DNA of 64,000 bases from Arachis hypogaea (lineage: Eukaryota > Streptophyta > Magnoliopsida > Fabales > Fabaceae): positions 19,761,758 through 19,825,757 of the forward strand of contig NC_092045.1 in NCBI RefSeq assembly GCF_003086295.3. Direction: 5' to 3'. Below are positions 22,663 through 34,773 of the stretch, piece after piece. Position numbers and translations under genes: made by a program. Numbering within the stretch: position 1 is the first letter of the stretch; each line of letters starts with the position of its first letter. Below the pieces are notes generated by a model. The model was given only the letters and a program-made list of their open reading frames with translations, was not told the origin of the DNA and did not search any database.

Positions 22663-23712
22663 GTGGTTAGTATACACAGCATGATTCTCAACGAAATAAA
22701 ACTAAGCAGTATCAGGAACAAATATACATTGTGTCGCTGGATATTGTGGTAAGCTAAATTTCTTATTCACTATTGATTATTTTTTGGTTCAGTCAGAATG
22801 TTAACATTGGTTCACTTGATTCTTATGTCTTCTGTTGAGTTCTTTTACATTAAGAAAACTTTTCTCTTGATGATTGAATGTTTTTCACGTTTTATTCAGT
22901 ATATGATTTGTGTTCAGTTCGGTGAAAATATGATTTAACTGATGTTCATTTTGCGGAATTTTATGTTGGGAACACATGGCGTGAAGTACATTGATAAGAG
23001 GACAAACAAAACCTACATGTTTGATATTGAGCAGTATGCCCACCACTGCCAGTTTCTTGATAAAAGAAAACTTGCATCGCATCCATTTGTAAGTTGTAAT
23101 ATCTAAAAATTTTTTGATAATTCTCTTGTTTGCTATTGTTTTGACTGAAATATTCTATAATTTTCCAAAACTTCAGCTATTTGTCCCAATTTACAATGGA
23201 GGACATTGGTGGTTGTGGATTGCTGATATAAACAAAAAGAAATTCTATGTCTTTGACCCTATCAACAAGGAGCCAGAAAATATACCTGATTCAAGAAAGC
23301 AATTGAAAAATTTGTTGTAAGTTATTTTCTTGTAAATTATTCAAATTATTCTGTACATGAGAGGAGTTTGGTTCACTGTTGTTGGTTCTGTTTATTTATT
23401 TATTTTTTTTTGTCTCTTTCAGGGTTTAATAATTTCCCAGATTAGGGTGTACGTTGGGGCAGAACCCTTAATGAAGGATGGATTGGGAGAGGAAGCAGAG
23501 TATATCCAATTAAATGGTCAACGTACAAAGTAAGAATCTTTCTCTTTTATAGTGCTATTTTTAATGTGTTTTATTTTATATACTATTGATCGTATTATAC
23601 TCAATTCTTGCTTAGCTATGATTGTGGAATATACGTGATGAAATGGCTTGAAACAATAGATCCACAAAAAATAAAAAGCGGGAAGAGATATAAATATAAA
23701 GCTTGGACACAA
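22663..23712 (+). pseudogene. Ulp1/C48 cysteine protease exons (broken)
   Basis: Five exons are visible: 22663-22748, 22957-23088, 23177-23316, 23423-23529 and 23616-23712. They carry the SUMO-protease-like (peptidase C48) core: GGHWWLWIADINKKKFYVFDP gives the catalytic His (in GGHWWLW) and Asp (in YVFDP), and YDCGIYVMKW holds the catalytic Cys. The upstream block ends TYMFDIEQYAHHCQFLDK. Lesions: the 22663 exon loses frame near 22705-22712, and the site before 22957 where AG is expected reads GG. The phase across 23316/23423 is also doubtful. An active C48 enzyme would process or remove SUMO; in plant mobile-domain fusions the role is unknown. Exon order and frames continue those at 3311-5870 and 11040-11940, so this is one gene pulled apart. 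Confidence 0.75.
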
Positions 23713-23769
23713 GTAAGTACTTTCTAAATTAATAAACTTCTTTCTTTTCTTATTTCATTCAGTTAATTT

Positions 23770-23960
23770 GATATTGTAACTAGAGCTTTGAAGTTGATTG
23801 TTACTCTGTTCAATAGTTCTTTTTCATACAAAAATACTATTCTTGTTGATTGAAATTTGATCACCATTTATTTATCACATAAATAATTTTTGGTTCGGTG
23901 GCTCTTATAATTTTAATTCACCAAGTGAATGCTTTTCGGTTCGGTGACCTCAGTAATTAC
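23770..23960 (+). repeat. Fourth copy of the intronic repeat
   Basis: AACTAGAGCTTTGAAG, CTTGTTGATTGAAATTTGAT and two GGTTCGGTG motifs match the repeats at 2151-3290. It follows the last recognised exon and is probably in the next intron. It ends where the tandem duplication at 23962 begins. Confidence 0.65.
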
Positions 23961-23961
23961 C

Positions 23962-25066
23962 ATTAAAAAATCCAACGTGATCGTCATCAGTTTATCTCCC
24001 ATATCATTAATGATTTTATAACAAAAATAGAATCAAGAACTAACATGAGTCACAAATGCTAAGTTGGGGAGATTAAATTGAGTAAGTTGAAATTTTGAGA
24101 ACCAAATTAGAGTACAAGTGTAACTTTAGGATTAATTTGTGTATTAATTCTAAAAAAATATATTAACTGAAAACAATATCAAAAAATTAATTATATATAA
24201 ATTTAAAAATAAAATGATATGTCACTTTTTAAATTTTAAAATTATCCTTAATGAAATTATTTTTTTCTATCATCAGTAAAAACAAAAGACTGAAACTGAA
24301 GGATATAAATTGAAAAATACATAAAATGAGAATGACAATATCAAATTTAGAAATGATGTCATTTATCTAATATTAAACCAATTTAAAGTCAATTATTGAC
24401 TTGAAATAGGTTGGCGACTTTCTATTTAAAAGTCAATATAATAAATACATTTTTTCTATTTTATTTGTCTAAATAATCGCGATTTAATGAATTGAATTGA
24501 CTTATATAACAATCGTAATTATTACCATGATGAAATTTCAATTAAAAAATCACATTTAAAATTGGTTTATCAAATATTAAATATTTTATTAAATATTAAA
24601 TAGGAAAAGTTGGATTTATATTAGATCCTTAAATTCTTTCAAGGATATTTGGTTAAAAGGTAAAGCAAATGAAAATGTATTACACCTCAAAATGAGAAAG
24701 AAAAAAAAAGGAAAAAGGGTTATATCTCAAAAAATATAGTCAAGGTATTTTTATACACCAAATTATATATTCTAATTTTTTTCTTTTTTTCTTTTTTATT
24801 TTTTAGGATATTTTTTAGTTTGACAAGTTAATGACTAATTTTATATGGATCAGAGTTTTATTTAAAAGTTTGTTGATGGTCAATAAATTATTGGGTGTAC
24901 GAGATGAAATTCGAATTTACGACACTTGCTTAAGCAATTAGTGAACTAACCGCTAAACAAAGTCATGTGGATTAATTTTCTTTCTCTTTATTACAGAAAA
25001 TAGTAATCAAAATCAAAATGCTTTTACAACTATAATATGGATTAATGCAGAGAATATTTGGCATCT
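23962..25066. repeat. Tandem duplication copy 1, left part
   Basis: From ATTAAAAAATCCAACGTGAT this stretch is colinear with 37577-38623, with many substitutions and small indels. It is cut at CATCT (25062-25066) by the 25067-36663 element and resumes at 36669. No gene is visible. It is not clear whether the unit is itself a decayed transposon. Confidence 0.75.
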
Positions 25067-26235
25067 TATAACACCCTAATATTTTTAAACTAGCCTTAAG
25101 CTTTATTTGGATTATATTGGTTGTTGATACTCAAATTTTATAAAATTAAAAAAAATAAAATCTTTGTATAAAACATTTCATAAAATAATAATGGATAACT
25201 AATTTTTATTTTTTGAAAGTTATTTGAAAATAGTGAGAACCTTGATCACAAGAATCATTACTAGTTGGGAAGTATAAGTGACCTAGTGATACTAAAATAG
25301 AAAGTCGATGTACTAAATTATAAAGGCAAAAACAATAACAAACTTTACTCATATTAAATGATCATATAATAAATAAAAACAAAAATCATAACCACAATTG
25401 TAGTCACTCAATAAAAAATAAATAAAATACACAGCGTATCCTAATTCTCTCACTTTACATAACTATGGCTGGAACAATTGCCTATCCTCGATCTTTAATA
25501 TAAATTTGGGTAAGTGTTTAATGTTTCGTATCTATGTCCTTGATATCCCGCTCCTAACCATCTTATAATGTAGTAGTCTTTTTAGCTCAATCAAGTAGCA
25601 TATTACTTTGCACCACGTTTTTTAAGATGGTACGGAGAAAAGGGTGAGAAACAAAACTTTTTCAATAGTTTATCTATATGGTGTCATTGTATCCATCCTT
25701 AACCACTCTGAGTTTTAAAATAAAAACAATGATAAATAATGTTGTTCAATTATTATTTTCAAAAGGTTTTGTTAGTCGGAGTGGTGTGACTTTTAGTTTT
25801 AGATGCTTCTCATTTACTTATGTTATGACACATGTAACTCATAACAAAATGTCTATAACGTTACAACATATAGAATGCAAACTCATAAACCTTGATTTAA
25901 TATTCTCGTAGGCTATAAAGCAAGACAAAATAAATAAGAGAAAAATAGTAACATTGGCATAGATAAATCAAAGAGAAGGGATCTTTGAATAAAATAAGGA
26001 TATTTGAATGAAATAAGAATAATAAACATAATAATAAATCAAATAGAAAGGATCTTTGAATAAAAAAATTCTTTGAATAAAATAAGAATAATAAACATAA
26101 CCATAAATCAAACACAAAGAACAAAAGAAGAACTAATAAACATAATCATAAATCAAACACAAAGAACAAAAGAAGAACAGTCATAATCACAAAAATTAGA
26201 ATAATAAACATAATCATAAATAAAAAAGAAATGAT

Positions 26236-26706
26236 CTATGATGCACGGACACTGACATGGACACGGGACACGCCGACACGTGATCTTTAAAATCTTACAT
26301 GATACGGAGACACGCATACATATAAAATATAAAGTATTTTTTAGATAAATCGTAATAATATTTTAATATTTTATTGATATTAAAATATAAATTAAATTTT
26401 TTAATTATTTTTAATGTCTTATTTTAATTATATCAAATATTTAAAATATTTTTTGTTTTAATAAATAATAATATATACTATATCTAAATTTATTTTAAGA
26501 ATATATGTTAAGAATAAGAATGGACACGCTGACACGTGATGGTATTTAGGTGTGTCCAGACATGTCCAGAGAAGAATTGTTTATTTTTTTATTAAAACAC
26601 TATTGGACAAAGCAGACATGCGTGTCAAACGAGTGTCGGTGAGTGTCGTGTTCGAAATGTGTCCGACACGCAGACACGGCAACTCAGTGAAGTGTCAATG
26701 CTTCAT
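26236..26706. mobile_element. Mutator-type MITE
   Basis: A 471-bp element with GACACG/GTGTCG-rich ends in inverted orientation (left TGCACGGACACTGACATGGA; right GTGTCCGACACGCAGACACG then TGCTTCAT). It is flanked by a perfect 10-bp direct repeat AAGAAATGAT (26226-26235, 26707-26716), the size expected for Mutator-like insertion. It has an AT-rich centre and no coding capacity. Confidence 0.7.
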
Positions 26707-26859
26707 AAGAAATGATAAAAGAAGAACAATCATAATCACACTTTTCTTTGTACTTTTCATTACTTTTTCTCGTAATTTTTATGGAAGGTATTGAACACAA
26801 ATCGGTATAAAAAGGTGGGAGTTTCTTTCCCTTACTGAATTTTCTTATCCCAAACGTTT

Positions 26860-27270
26860 TGGCGATCATCACCTTCTCTTACCAAATGATTATCTCGATT
26901 GATCACCTTCCATTACCGAAGGATCATATTGATATCTTACCTTTGGGGGTCACATTCCCTTACTGAAGGATCATTCCCTCAATTCAATTTACAATCAAGG
27001 TTATTTAGACATAGATAAGAAGGGATTTATGTTAAAAAAAGGGACAAAATTTTGTCGATCACCTTCCCTTACCGAAAAATCATTTTGAGATTTTGTCTTC
27101 GAAAGTCCCCTTCCCTTATCGAAAGTTCTTATCCTAAAAATTTGCCGATCACCTTACCTTACCAAAAGATTATCTTGATTCGATCACCTTCTCTTAACGA
27201 AAGATAATTTCGATAATCTTGTCTTTAGGGGTCACATTCCTTTACCAAAGGATCATTTTCTCAGTTCTTT
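26860..27270. repeat. Degenerate repeat of CCTTCCCTTACCGAAGGATCA
   Basis: Units resembling GATCACCTTCCCTTACCGAA are near 26870, 26901, 26950, 27058, 27107, 27147, 27186 and 27233, about 30-110 bp apart. Each is usually followed by a GATCAT-type half inverted to its start. No protein is encoded. Confidence 0.65.
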
Positions 27271-27733
27271 AATGCACATAAGATGGTTATTATAATGTTT
27301 AATGTGTATGTAATAAAGATACATTATATCATGGCATGCAAATGCTAGCATCTATGTTAAAAAATAATTTAAAAGATGACACATAAAAATATTATTAAAC
27401 CCATATACCTCTAGTGAAGTTCCTATATATATTCGAATGCAAATAGACATGATTTATTAGCAAAGAGAGACTTGTTCCATGATTAAACTTTGTATATGTT
27501 TTGAAATAGGTATGAATCTTTGATTAGATAGAAAAAAAATCTTCATATTCCGTAATATGCATAATTCAGAGAGGATATCTTCTTGAACAATATATGAATA
27601 GAATTTGTGAAAAATTTAGCAAAAGACTTAGAGTGACAATAAGAAAGTGAGAAAGGATAAGAATTTTTCCTATAATAGAATAGAAAAAGTATATGAATGA
27701 CAATAATAGAAGATAGAAAAAATAGGTTACCTA

Positions 27734-27736
<3 letters not shown>

Positions 27737-27812
<76 letters not shown>
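27737..27812. repeat. TA dinucleotide microsatellite, ~76 bp
   Basis: An uninterrupted TA run. The Ile/Tyr reading frame crossing it is an artefact. Confidence 0.95.
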
Positions 27813-27814
<2 letters not shown>

Positions 27815-28383
27815 CTAACTTGCGTTTAGGTAAAATTTTCAATCAGAATCGTTACTTTACGAGTCCTATAACGTTTTGTACATTTGAAATTTGAAAATAT
27901 CTATTAGAGACAAATTTACAGAAAATTGAGTTAGCTTTAAAATGAGCTTTGAACGAGTCAATCCAATAATCACATATTCAAATATTTACTAAATACTATT
28001 AGTATATCAGGTTGGTTGGTTAGAGCGTGATTTTTCATTATGAACTTGTAATAGATTTATCTACCTAATTTAATTTGATTTTGATTTTGCACTAAACTTA
28101 AAGAATGAAACTAGTTTTTTTTTTATCTTTTTATATAATTAAAGATCATTCAAATCCAATAAATATAGAATTAATTATGACTATATCTTAAAAGATTATT
28201 TATTGTCGGTTAGAAATTCACTAGAACTAGTATTTTCATATTTTCAAATTTTAAATTAGATATATTAGTTTTTCAAATGCATTATTTTCTATTTTTTATT
28301 ATAAATTTAAATTTTAAATCATTACAATTTTAATTAATTAATTATTAAATAATGAATATGATTCAAAAAATTAGAATGTTACA

Positions 28384-30305
28384 TTCTTATTCCCTTAAAA
28401 AAAAATTATCCTCAAAATTCGTATCTTTTAAGAAGATACTAATTCAACTTCATCTTATCCAAGTAGGTTCTATCTACATTTTTTTCTATAGAGATTTATG
28501 ATAATCTTATCATGAATAAGTTCAATTATTTTACACATTCAAACAAAATAAACAAAATTACAAAATAGTTTTATTCCCATCATGAGCTAACTAAGTACAC
28601 TAAATGTGATTTAGACATTCAAGTCTAATATAATTATGTAAAATAGATTTATACAACAGATAATATCATTAATTTCTTTTGTCTTGAATTATTAGTCTCC
28701 GCGTATCATATATAAACCACACAATATAACATAATAATTCAAACAACCAGCAAAACATAACAAGACGCTTAAAGAACATCTTGTAGCTTGTCATATTTAA
28801 ACTTTTACTTCTCAATGTCTCATAGTTTCATGCCCCTGGTCTATGTCTTACATGTCATGCAGTTCTAACTTCTCCATTAATCTACAGTGTGCATTTCGTC
28901 TAACTATTCGAAGTTGACCATTAAACATGGGTTTACAAATATTAAATTTTAATATTAGCTTAATTTTATCCAAATATATCTTTTAGGTTCTGTTTTTTAT
29001 GTCTAAGAATAATTTTAATTTACATTTCAACTCACCTTTCTAAATCTATCACTAGACAATTTAGATATTTTGAATTCTTTCTCTTAATAACCTCAAATTC
29101 GTGTAAACTTTGTACCCACATGGTTACCGTCTCAAAATGAGAATTTTGTAAATCATAGTTTTCTAAGTGTATCTACTCCACGAAATAAAGAAAAATCGAG
29201 GGGCACTGTTCTTACAACAACCCCACATCCTCTTTCTTTGTGACTCTACACTAACTTATTTCTTTGATAGAAATATTCTAGAGACACTTAACTTCATTTT
29301 GATTTTTGTCATATATCATTTTGAATACTATAAAATTAATTATAAATTTAGAAGTTAGTTGCATGTTTATAATATTTTTAAAAAGATTATTTTCAACCAT
29401 TTAAAAATTAAATATAAATTCTATTAGCCTAATAATTGAGCTGAAATTTTTTAAAATAAACTATAGACTAATGATTTTTTTTTCTTATTAAGTTTAACCA
29501 GATTAAAACCTGCACAATGCATGAAAATGTTTGGTATATAGTCGTTTAGATAATTAATAATAAAAAAATTTAGTTTTATAATTTGTTATAAAATATCTAT
29601 ACAATACTAAGAAAAGAAATTTTATCATAATAATTTCTATAGTACAATATAATAAAACTAATTTTGTTAATTTATCTTTATGTGTATTAAAGTATTTGCA
29701 TAAGTAAATTGTTTTTTTTTTTAGAAGGCATAAAAGAAAGAGTCAATTTTTTTGTTTTAAATTAGTTATATTTAAACTAATTATTGATAAGAAAATAAAA
29801 AGAGTGATTATTTATTGACATTCAAACAAATATTGATTCATAATTCTTACTTTTCTGAAAATATTTATTATTGTCGAATAAAATTCTATAATTATTTAAA
29901 TAATTTAAAAAGAATAAATTTATAAAGAATAAATTTAAATATTTTTCGTAATAATTTATATTAATATCGTGGAATATCAATTGACTACACAACTTATAAC
30001 TCTATCTCAAAAATTTTAAAATCTATCAAACTATGATATATAGATTATTTGATCTAATAATAGAATAATATAGAACTAATCATATTAAATAGAGTTAATA
30101 AAAAATAAATAATATTCTTTTAAAAATATAGCTTAATAATGATATTGAATTTATTATTAATCAGGAGACGGTGTTAGTAGAAATTATTATACGAAAATAA
30201 TAAAAAAATTCAAAAATCTATAAAAAAAAATTATAATTTGAAAAAAAAGCTGATAGCAATAATATCCTAAATGAGATATCATTCTCTACTTAATATATAT
30301 ATATA
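28384..30305. other. AT-rich interior of the 25067-36663 element
   Basis: No gene or family signature seen. In element orientation TTAAGGGAATAAGAA abuts the LTR at 28383 and may be the polypurine tract. Confidence 0.5.
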
Positions 30306-30510
30306 TGTTAGAAACAAGAGACCCAACTAAAGAAAGTGTTTTGTGTATTGTTCAGTTTAAAGAAAAATACAATGTACAAGGGGTATATATAGCTTCTAGA
30401 GGAATCAAAGTAATAAAGGCATAGAATCCTACAATTAATATACAGATACACTATATAAATACAAATGATACTAATATTGATCTGATTCGATTATAATTAT
30501 TCTCTTAACA
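30306..30510 (-). repeat. 3' LTR of the copia element
   Basis: 205 bp, starts TGTTAGAAAC and ends TCTTAACA; about 94-95% identical by eye to 34571-34773. Confidence 0.92.
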
Positions 30511-30523
30511 TTTTCCCTCAAAC

Positions 30524-33500
30524 TCAAGTGGGAGTTGAGGATACCACCATCTTGAGTTTGGATAACAGAGTCTGGAAACGAGTCAGATCATGAGCCTTTG
30601 TGAAGATATCAGCAGTCTGATCCAGTATTCCAACAACGATGAGACGAACAACATCAATAAGGATACGTTGCCAAACAAAGTGATAATCAATCTCAATGTG
30701 TTTGGTGCGTTCATGAAACACATCATTATGGGCAATCTGAATAGCACTGCGGTTGTCACAAAAAATATCAGTTGGGGATGATTGAGAAACACCAAAGTCT
30801 GCGAGAAGTCGACGAATCGAGATAACTTTAGCAATGGTGTCAGCAAGGGCACAGTATTCAGCTTCGGTGCTTGATCGAGCAGTGAATGTTTGCTTCTTAG
30901 CTCGCCAGAAAATGAGAGAGTTACCAAGAAACAAACAATAACTAGTGGTGGAACGACGATCAGTAGGATCACCAGCCCAATCAGCATCTGAGTACGCCTA
31001 AAGGGATAAAGAGGAATGGGCAGAAAAATAAAGGCCATGGAATTGGGTGCCTTTGATGTATCGAAGAATGCAAAGAACTGCCGCATAATGAGTAGTACGA
31101 AGAGATGACAAGAACTGGCTAGGAACATGAACTGGATAAGCGATGTCTAGTCGGGTGATAGTTAAGTAGACGAGTCTGCCAACTAGCTATCGATAAAAAG
31201 TGGGATTATCCAGAACAATGCCATCCATATGAGTAAATCGAACATTAGGCTCAAGAGGAGTAGATTCAGTGTGACTATCTGTAATTCCGACTCGAGCAAG
31301 GAGATCTGAAGCATATTTAGCATGAGAGAGATAGATGTCATCATCGGTGGATATGACTTCTAGACCAAGAAAGTAGCTAAGAGAACCAAGATCTTTCATC
31401 TCAAAAGTACGCTGAAGGAATCTCTTGAGATCAGAGATACCATCAACATCATCTTCGGTAATGATCATGTCATTAACATAAAGAAGTAGAAGAACAACTC
31501 CAAGTTGCTTTTATGAATGAAGGGAGTATTCTCATGAGGGCTGCAAGTAAAACCAAGATTGCATATGGTAGTGCTGAACTTGTCAAACCATTCACGAGGA
31601 GCTTGCTTAAGTCCATAGAGTGTCTTGCGAAGGAGACAAGCTTTGTTAGAAGGACAAGGATAATCCAGAGGGGGTTTCATATAGACCGTCTTTTTCAAAT
31701 CTCCATTAAGAAATGTATTCTTCACGTCTATCTGATTGAGAGACCATTTTTTTACTGCAGCAATAGCAAGAAGAGCTCGAACAGATGTGAACCGAGCAAC
31801 AGGAGCAAAAGTCTTTTCGTAGTCAATACCATATTCTTGTGTATAACCCTGAGCAATCAATCGTGCCTTATAACGGTCAATAGAACCATCAGAGTGAGTC
31901 TTGATCTTGTATACCCATTTGCTTTCCACAACTCCTTGATTAGAAGGAGGATCAACCAAATCCCAAGTGTGTGCTTTTTCAAGTGCCTGTATTTCTTCCT
32001 ACATTGCTTGTTGCCAATGTGAATTTGTGGAGGCTTCTCTGAATGACTTAGGTTCATGTTGATGAAGGATAGTAGAAAAATAGTGATAATCAAGAAGATC
32101 ATAAGGTGCATTTCTTACCCTAGAAGAACGAGTGGGAGGAGGACGCATGGCGGTAGGAGAAAGATCATCATCCGGTCTAGAATCACCGAGAGATGGAGAA
32201 GGCGGAAGAACAAAAGGCTGTGGAGGGTCACTCAAGATAGAACCTATAGAATCATCACTAGGAAAATTATCAACACTGGGGTTAGTGAAAAAAGGTGACT
32301 GAGTAGGAGGAATGGACTCAAAGCATGAGAACCAAGAAAACATGTGATAATCCCAGAAGACAACATGACAAGATATACGAATACGTTTAGAGAGAGGATC
32401 CCAACAATGATAACCCTTGTGTTCAGTGCCATAACCAAGAAAATAACCCATACGAGCCCGAGGTTCAAGTTTACTATGTTCATGAGGCTGAAGAAGAACA
32501 AAACATACACAACCGTAAACTCGAAGAGAACTATAATCTGGGGAGATATGGTAAAGATGCTCAAAGGGAGTAACATTACCAAGAACAGAAGAAGGGAGTC
32601 TATTGATAACATAAATAGCAGTAAGAACAGCTTCACCCCAAGTACGCTCAGGACACAGAGAAGAAAGAAGCATTGCACGGACAGAGTCAAGAATGTGACG
32701 GTGTTTGCATTCAGCTCTGCCATTTTGTTGAGATGTACCAGGACAAGAAAACTCAGACAAAGTACCCTGTTCTACAAGAAAGGTTAAGAGTTTAGAATCA
32801 CGGTATTCCAAAGCATTATCACGTCAAAAAACCTTAATGACCTTGGAAAACTGAGTTTTAATCATAGTAGCAAAGTTGATATAGATCTGAGATAACTCAT
32901 GGCGATTAGTCATCAAATAAACCCAAATGAAATGACAAAGTATCGAGCTCCGCCCATAGAAGCAGTGGGAGCGGGGCCCCAAACATTAGAGTGAATGAGA
33001 TCAAAAGGAGAGCAAGCAAGAGAGGAATTATTGTGAAAAGATAAAGCATGTTGTTTGGCAGTTTGACAAGAAATACAATCAAAAGATTCATTTGGAACCT
33101 GACCCAAAACACCCTGAGACACAAGAGGACGCAGTTTTCCTAAGGAGGTGTGGGCAAGATGTTGATGCCATAAGTGAAGGGTAGAAGGAGAAGAAGCAGC
33201 ACAGAGATTTAGTACAGGAGGAATATGAAGATTCTCGAGTTCAAACAACCTTTCGACCTTACATCCAGTCTCGATGATTTGTGCCGTTCGAGGATCCTGT
33301 ACACGACAACCAGAAGCGGAAAAAGTGATATCAAAACCCAAATCAACAAGTTGACCAACAGAAATAATATTAAAGTTTAATTTAGGAATATAATAAGTAT
33401 CAGGAAGATTAAGAGTTGACTGAGATATAGAGCCCTTGTGTGTTGCGTGCAAGAGGGAGCCATTTTTAGTATTGATAAAAGGTCCATTTGTAGTAGTAGA

Positions 33501-34103
33501 CAGAGACGAGAAAATATTACGCAACGGAGACATGTGATTAAAGCAACCCGAGTCAAAATACCATTTAGAATTACCTGGATGGGTCAAAAAAGCAGCAGGG
33601 GTATTACAAAAAACGGAGAGATAATACTGAAGAAGAGACACAATATCAGATAGAGAGATAAGAGACGGACTGAAAGGTGTAGAGGTGGTAGATTCAGTAG
33701 TAGCAGCAACAGCAGAAGCAGGCACAATCGTGGAAAAAGTGGGACAAGGCTGATACTTGAGTGGATCAGGATGTGGTGGGCGAGTAGGACAGGCAGTAAT
33801 TAAATGTCCTGAGAGCTTGCAGTAACGGCAGAATAGCTGTGAACAATGGTAGCTAATAGGACCTTGATGGTGGCATGTGCGACATTCAACAGAAGGACAG
33901 TCAGAGAAGAGGTTCCCAGAACGGTTACAGTTTCGACAGAATTTACCTTTTCTGTCTGTGGCAGCAAAAACATTTGGCTTTTCCATGACAGTAGTCACAA
34001 AGATCAAAGAGAGGAGAGAAAACGACAATTTTGGAGCAGAAAATGAGAAATTGAAGTGCAGAATCGGAAAGAGCTCACAAAAGAACCTTAGGAAGGGTCC
34101 CAC
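30524..34103 (-). pseudogene. Copia gag-pol polyprotein, broken
   Basis: Order fits Ty1-copia: zinc-knuckle-like Cys/His motifs (CRNCNRSGNLFSDC, CRYCKLSGHLITAC) just after MEKPNVF, protease with WYFDSGCFNHM, the GAG-pre-integrase segment LWHQHLAHTSLGKL, integrase core (GTSQQNGRAECKHRH), reverse transcriptase (FAPVARFTSVRALLAIA, LYGLKQAPREWFDKF), then RNase H (RSSTEAEYCALADTIAK). The usual ~200-residue N-terminal gag domain is missing. Frame is lost between protease and integrase (near 32812-32912), between integrase and reverse transcriptase (near 31960-31998), at the YxDD motif of reverse transcriptase (near 31465) and before RNase H (near 30935-31186). It cannot encode active enzyme. Confidence 0.93.
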
Positions 34104-34557
34104 TGTTTGTCATGTCAGCGGCCATATCAGATGCCACGTCAGCCAAGATGGACACATGGCAACGTATGGATGGAGGAAGGAAGCTCACGGGTCAGCCAAT
34201 CGGACCGGGTCGGGTCTATGCGCAGGTCGTCGGGTCAGCGTGGAAGGGCTGCAGGTCGACACGTGGATGGCTGTGGGCTGTTTGATTGAAGGCCCAATTT
34301 GACGGCTCAAGATAAATCTGGAGAGGAGATGAACCTGGTGGCGGCAGCGTCTTGAGGCAGCGCGTGGAGGCACGTCCGGCGGCAGATGGCGACGATTTTG
34401 GTTGCGTTGGAATCACGGCGACAAGAAGAACACGGTGGTAACAGACATGACGAACCAAAGCGTCAAAAAGTGAATGAAAAATGAGGGCCAAAGAACACTT
34501 GCCAAAAAAGAAAACAACGGGGCAATGAACGAATTTTCATGGGAAAAAGAAACCTAA
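34104..34557. other. Copia leader region
   Basis: GC-richer 5' leader between the primer site and the first zinc knuckle, where the missing gag N-terminus should lie. Short minus-strand frames rich in Pro/Arg/Ser are not recognised as gag. It could be a deletion scar or captured host sequence. Confidence 0.4.
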
Positions 34558-34570
34558 GCTCTTGATACCA

Positions 34571-34773
34571 TGTTAGAAACAAGAGACCAAACTAAAGAAA
34601 GTATTTTGTGTATTATTCAGTTTAAAGAAAAATCCAATGTACAAGGGGTATATATATCTGCTAGAGGAATCAAAGTAATAAAGGTATAGTATCCTACAAT
34701 TAATATACAGATACGCTATATAAATACAAATGATACTCATTGATCTGATTCGATTCTAATTATTCTCTTAACA
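34571..34773 (-). repeat. 5' LTR of the copia element
   Basis: 203 bp; TGTTAGAAAC to TCTTAACA. The primer-binding site follows directly in element orientation. Confidence 0.92.

Larger units (their letters stand above)
25067..28383 (-). repeat. 3' LTR of the 25067-36663 element (long form)
   Basis: 25067-25600 matches 35703-36150 and about 27930-28383 matches 36200-36663. The central part is unique to this copy and holds a MITE, a degenerate tandem repeat and a TA microsatellite. The expected terminal TG reads TA at 25067. Confidence 0.75.
30306..34773 (-). mobile_element. Decayed Ty1-copia element
   Basis: A 4,468-bp element with short LTRs (30306-30510 and 34571-34773) starting TGTTAGAAACAAGAGACC and ending CTCTTAACA. 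The primer site TGGTATCAAGAGC (minus strand, 34558-34570) abuts the 5' LTR, and a purine tract (TTGAGGGAAAA) abuts the 3' LTR at 30511. Flanking 5-mers are ATATA and ATAAA, an imperfect duplication. The LTRs differ at about 11 of 203 positions by eye plus a small indel. It is nested in the 25067-36663 element. Confidence 0.93.

Noticed and set aside
27543..27842. Reading frame with long Ile-Tyr repeat (also at 58749-58955 and 60982-61167)
   Set aside because: It is translation of TA microsatellites; no protein family and no codon signal outside the repeat.
31513..32787. Plus-strand frames of 80-169 codons within the copia element
   Set aside because: They are shadows of the minus-strand integrase and reverse transcriptase, which have clear motifs.
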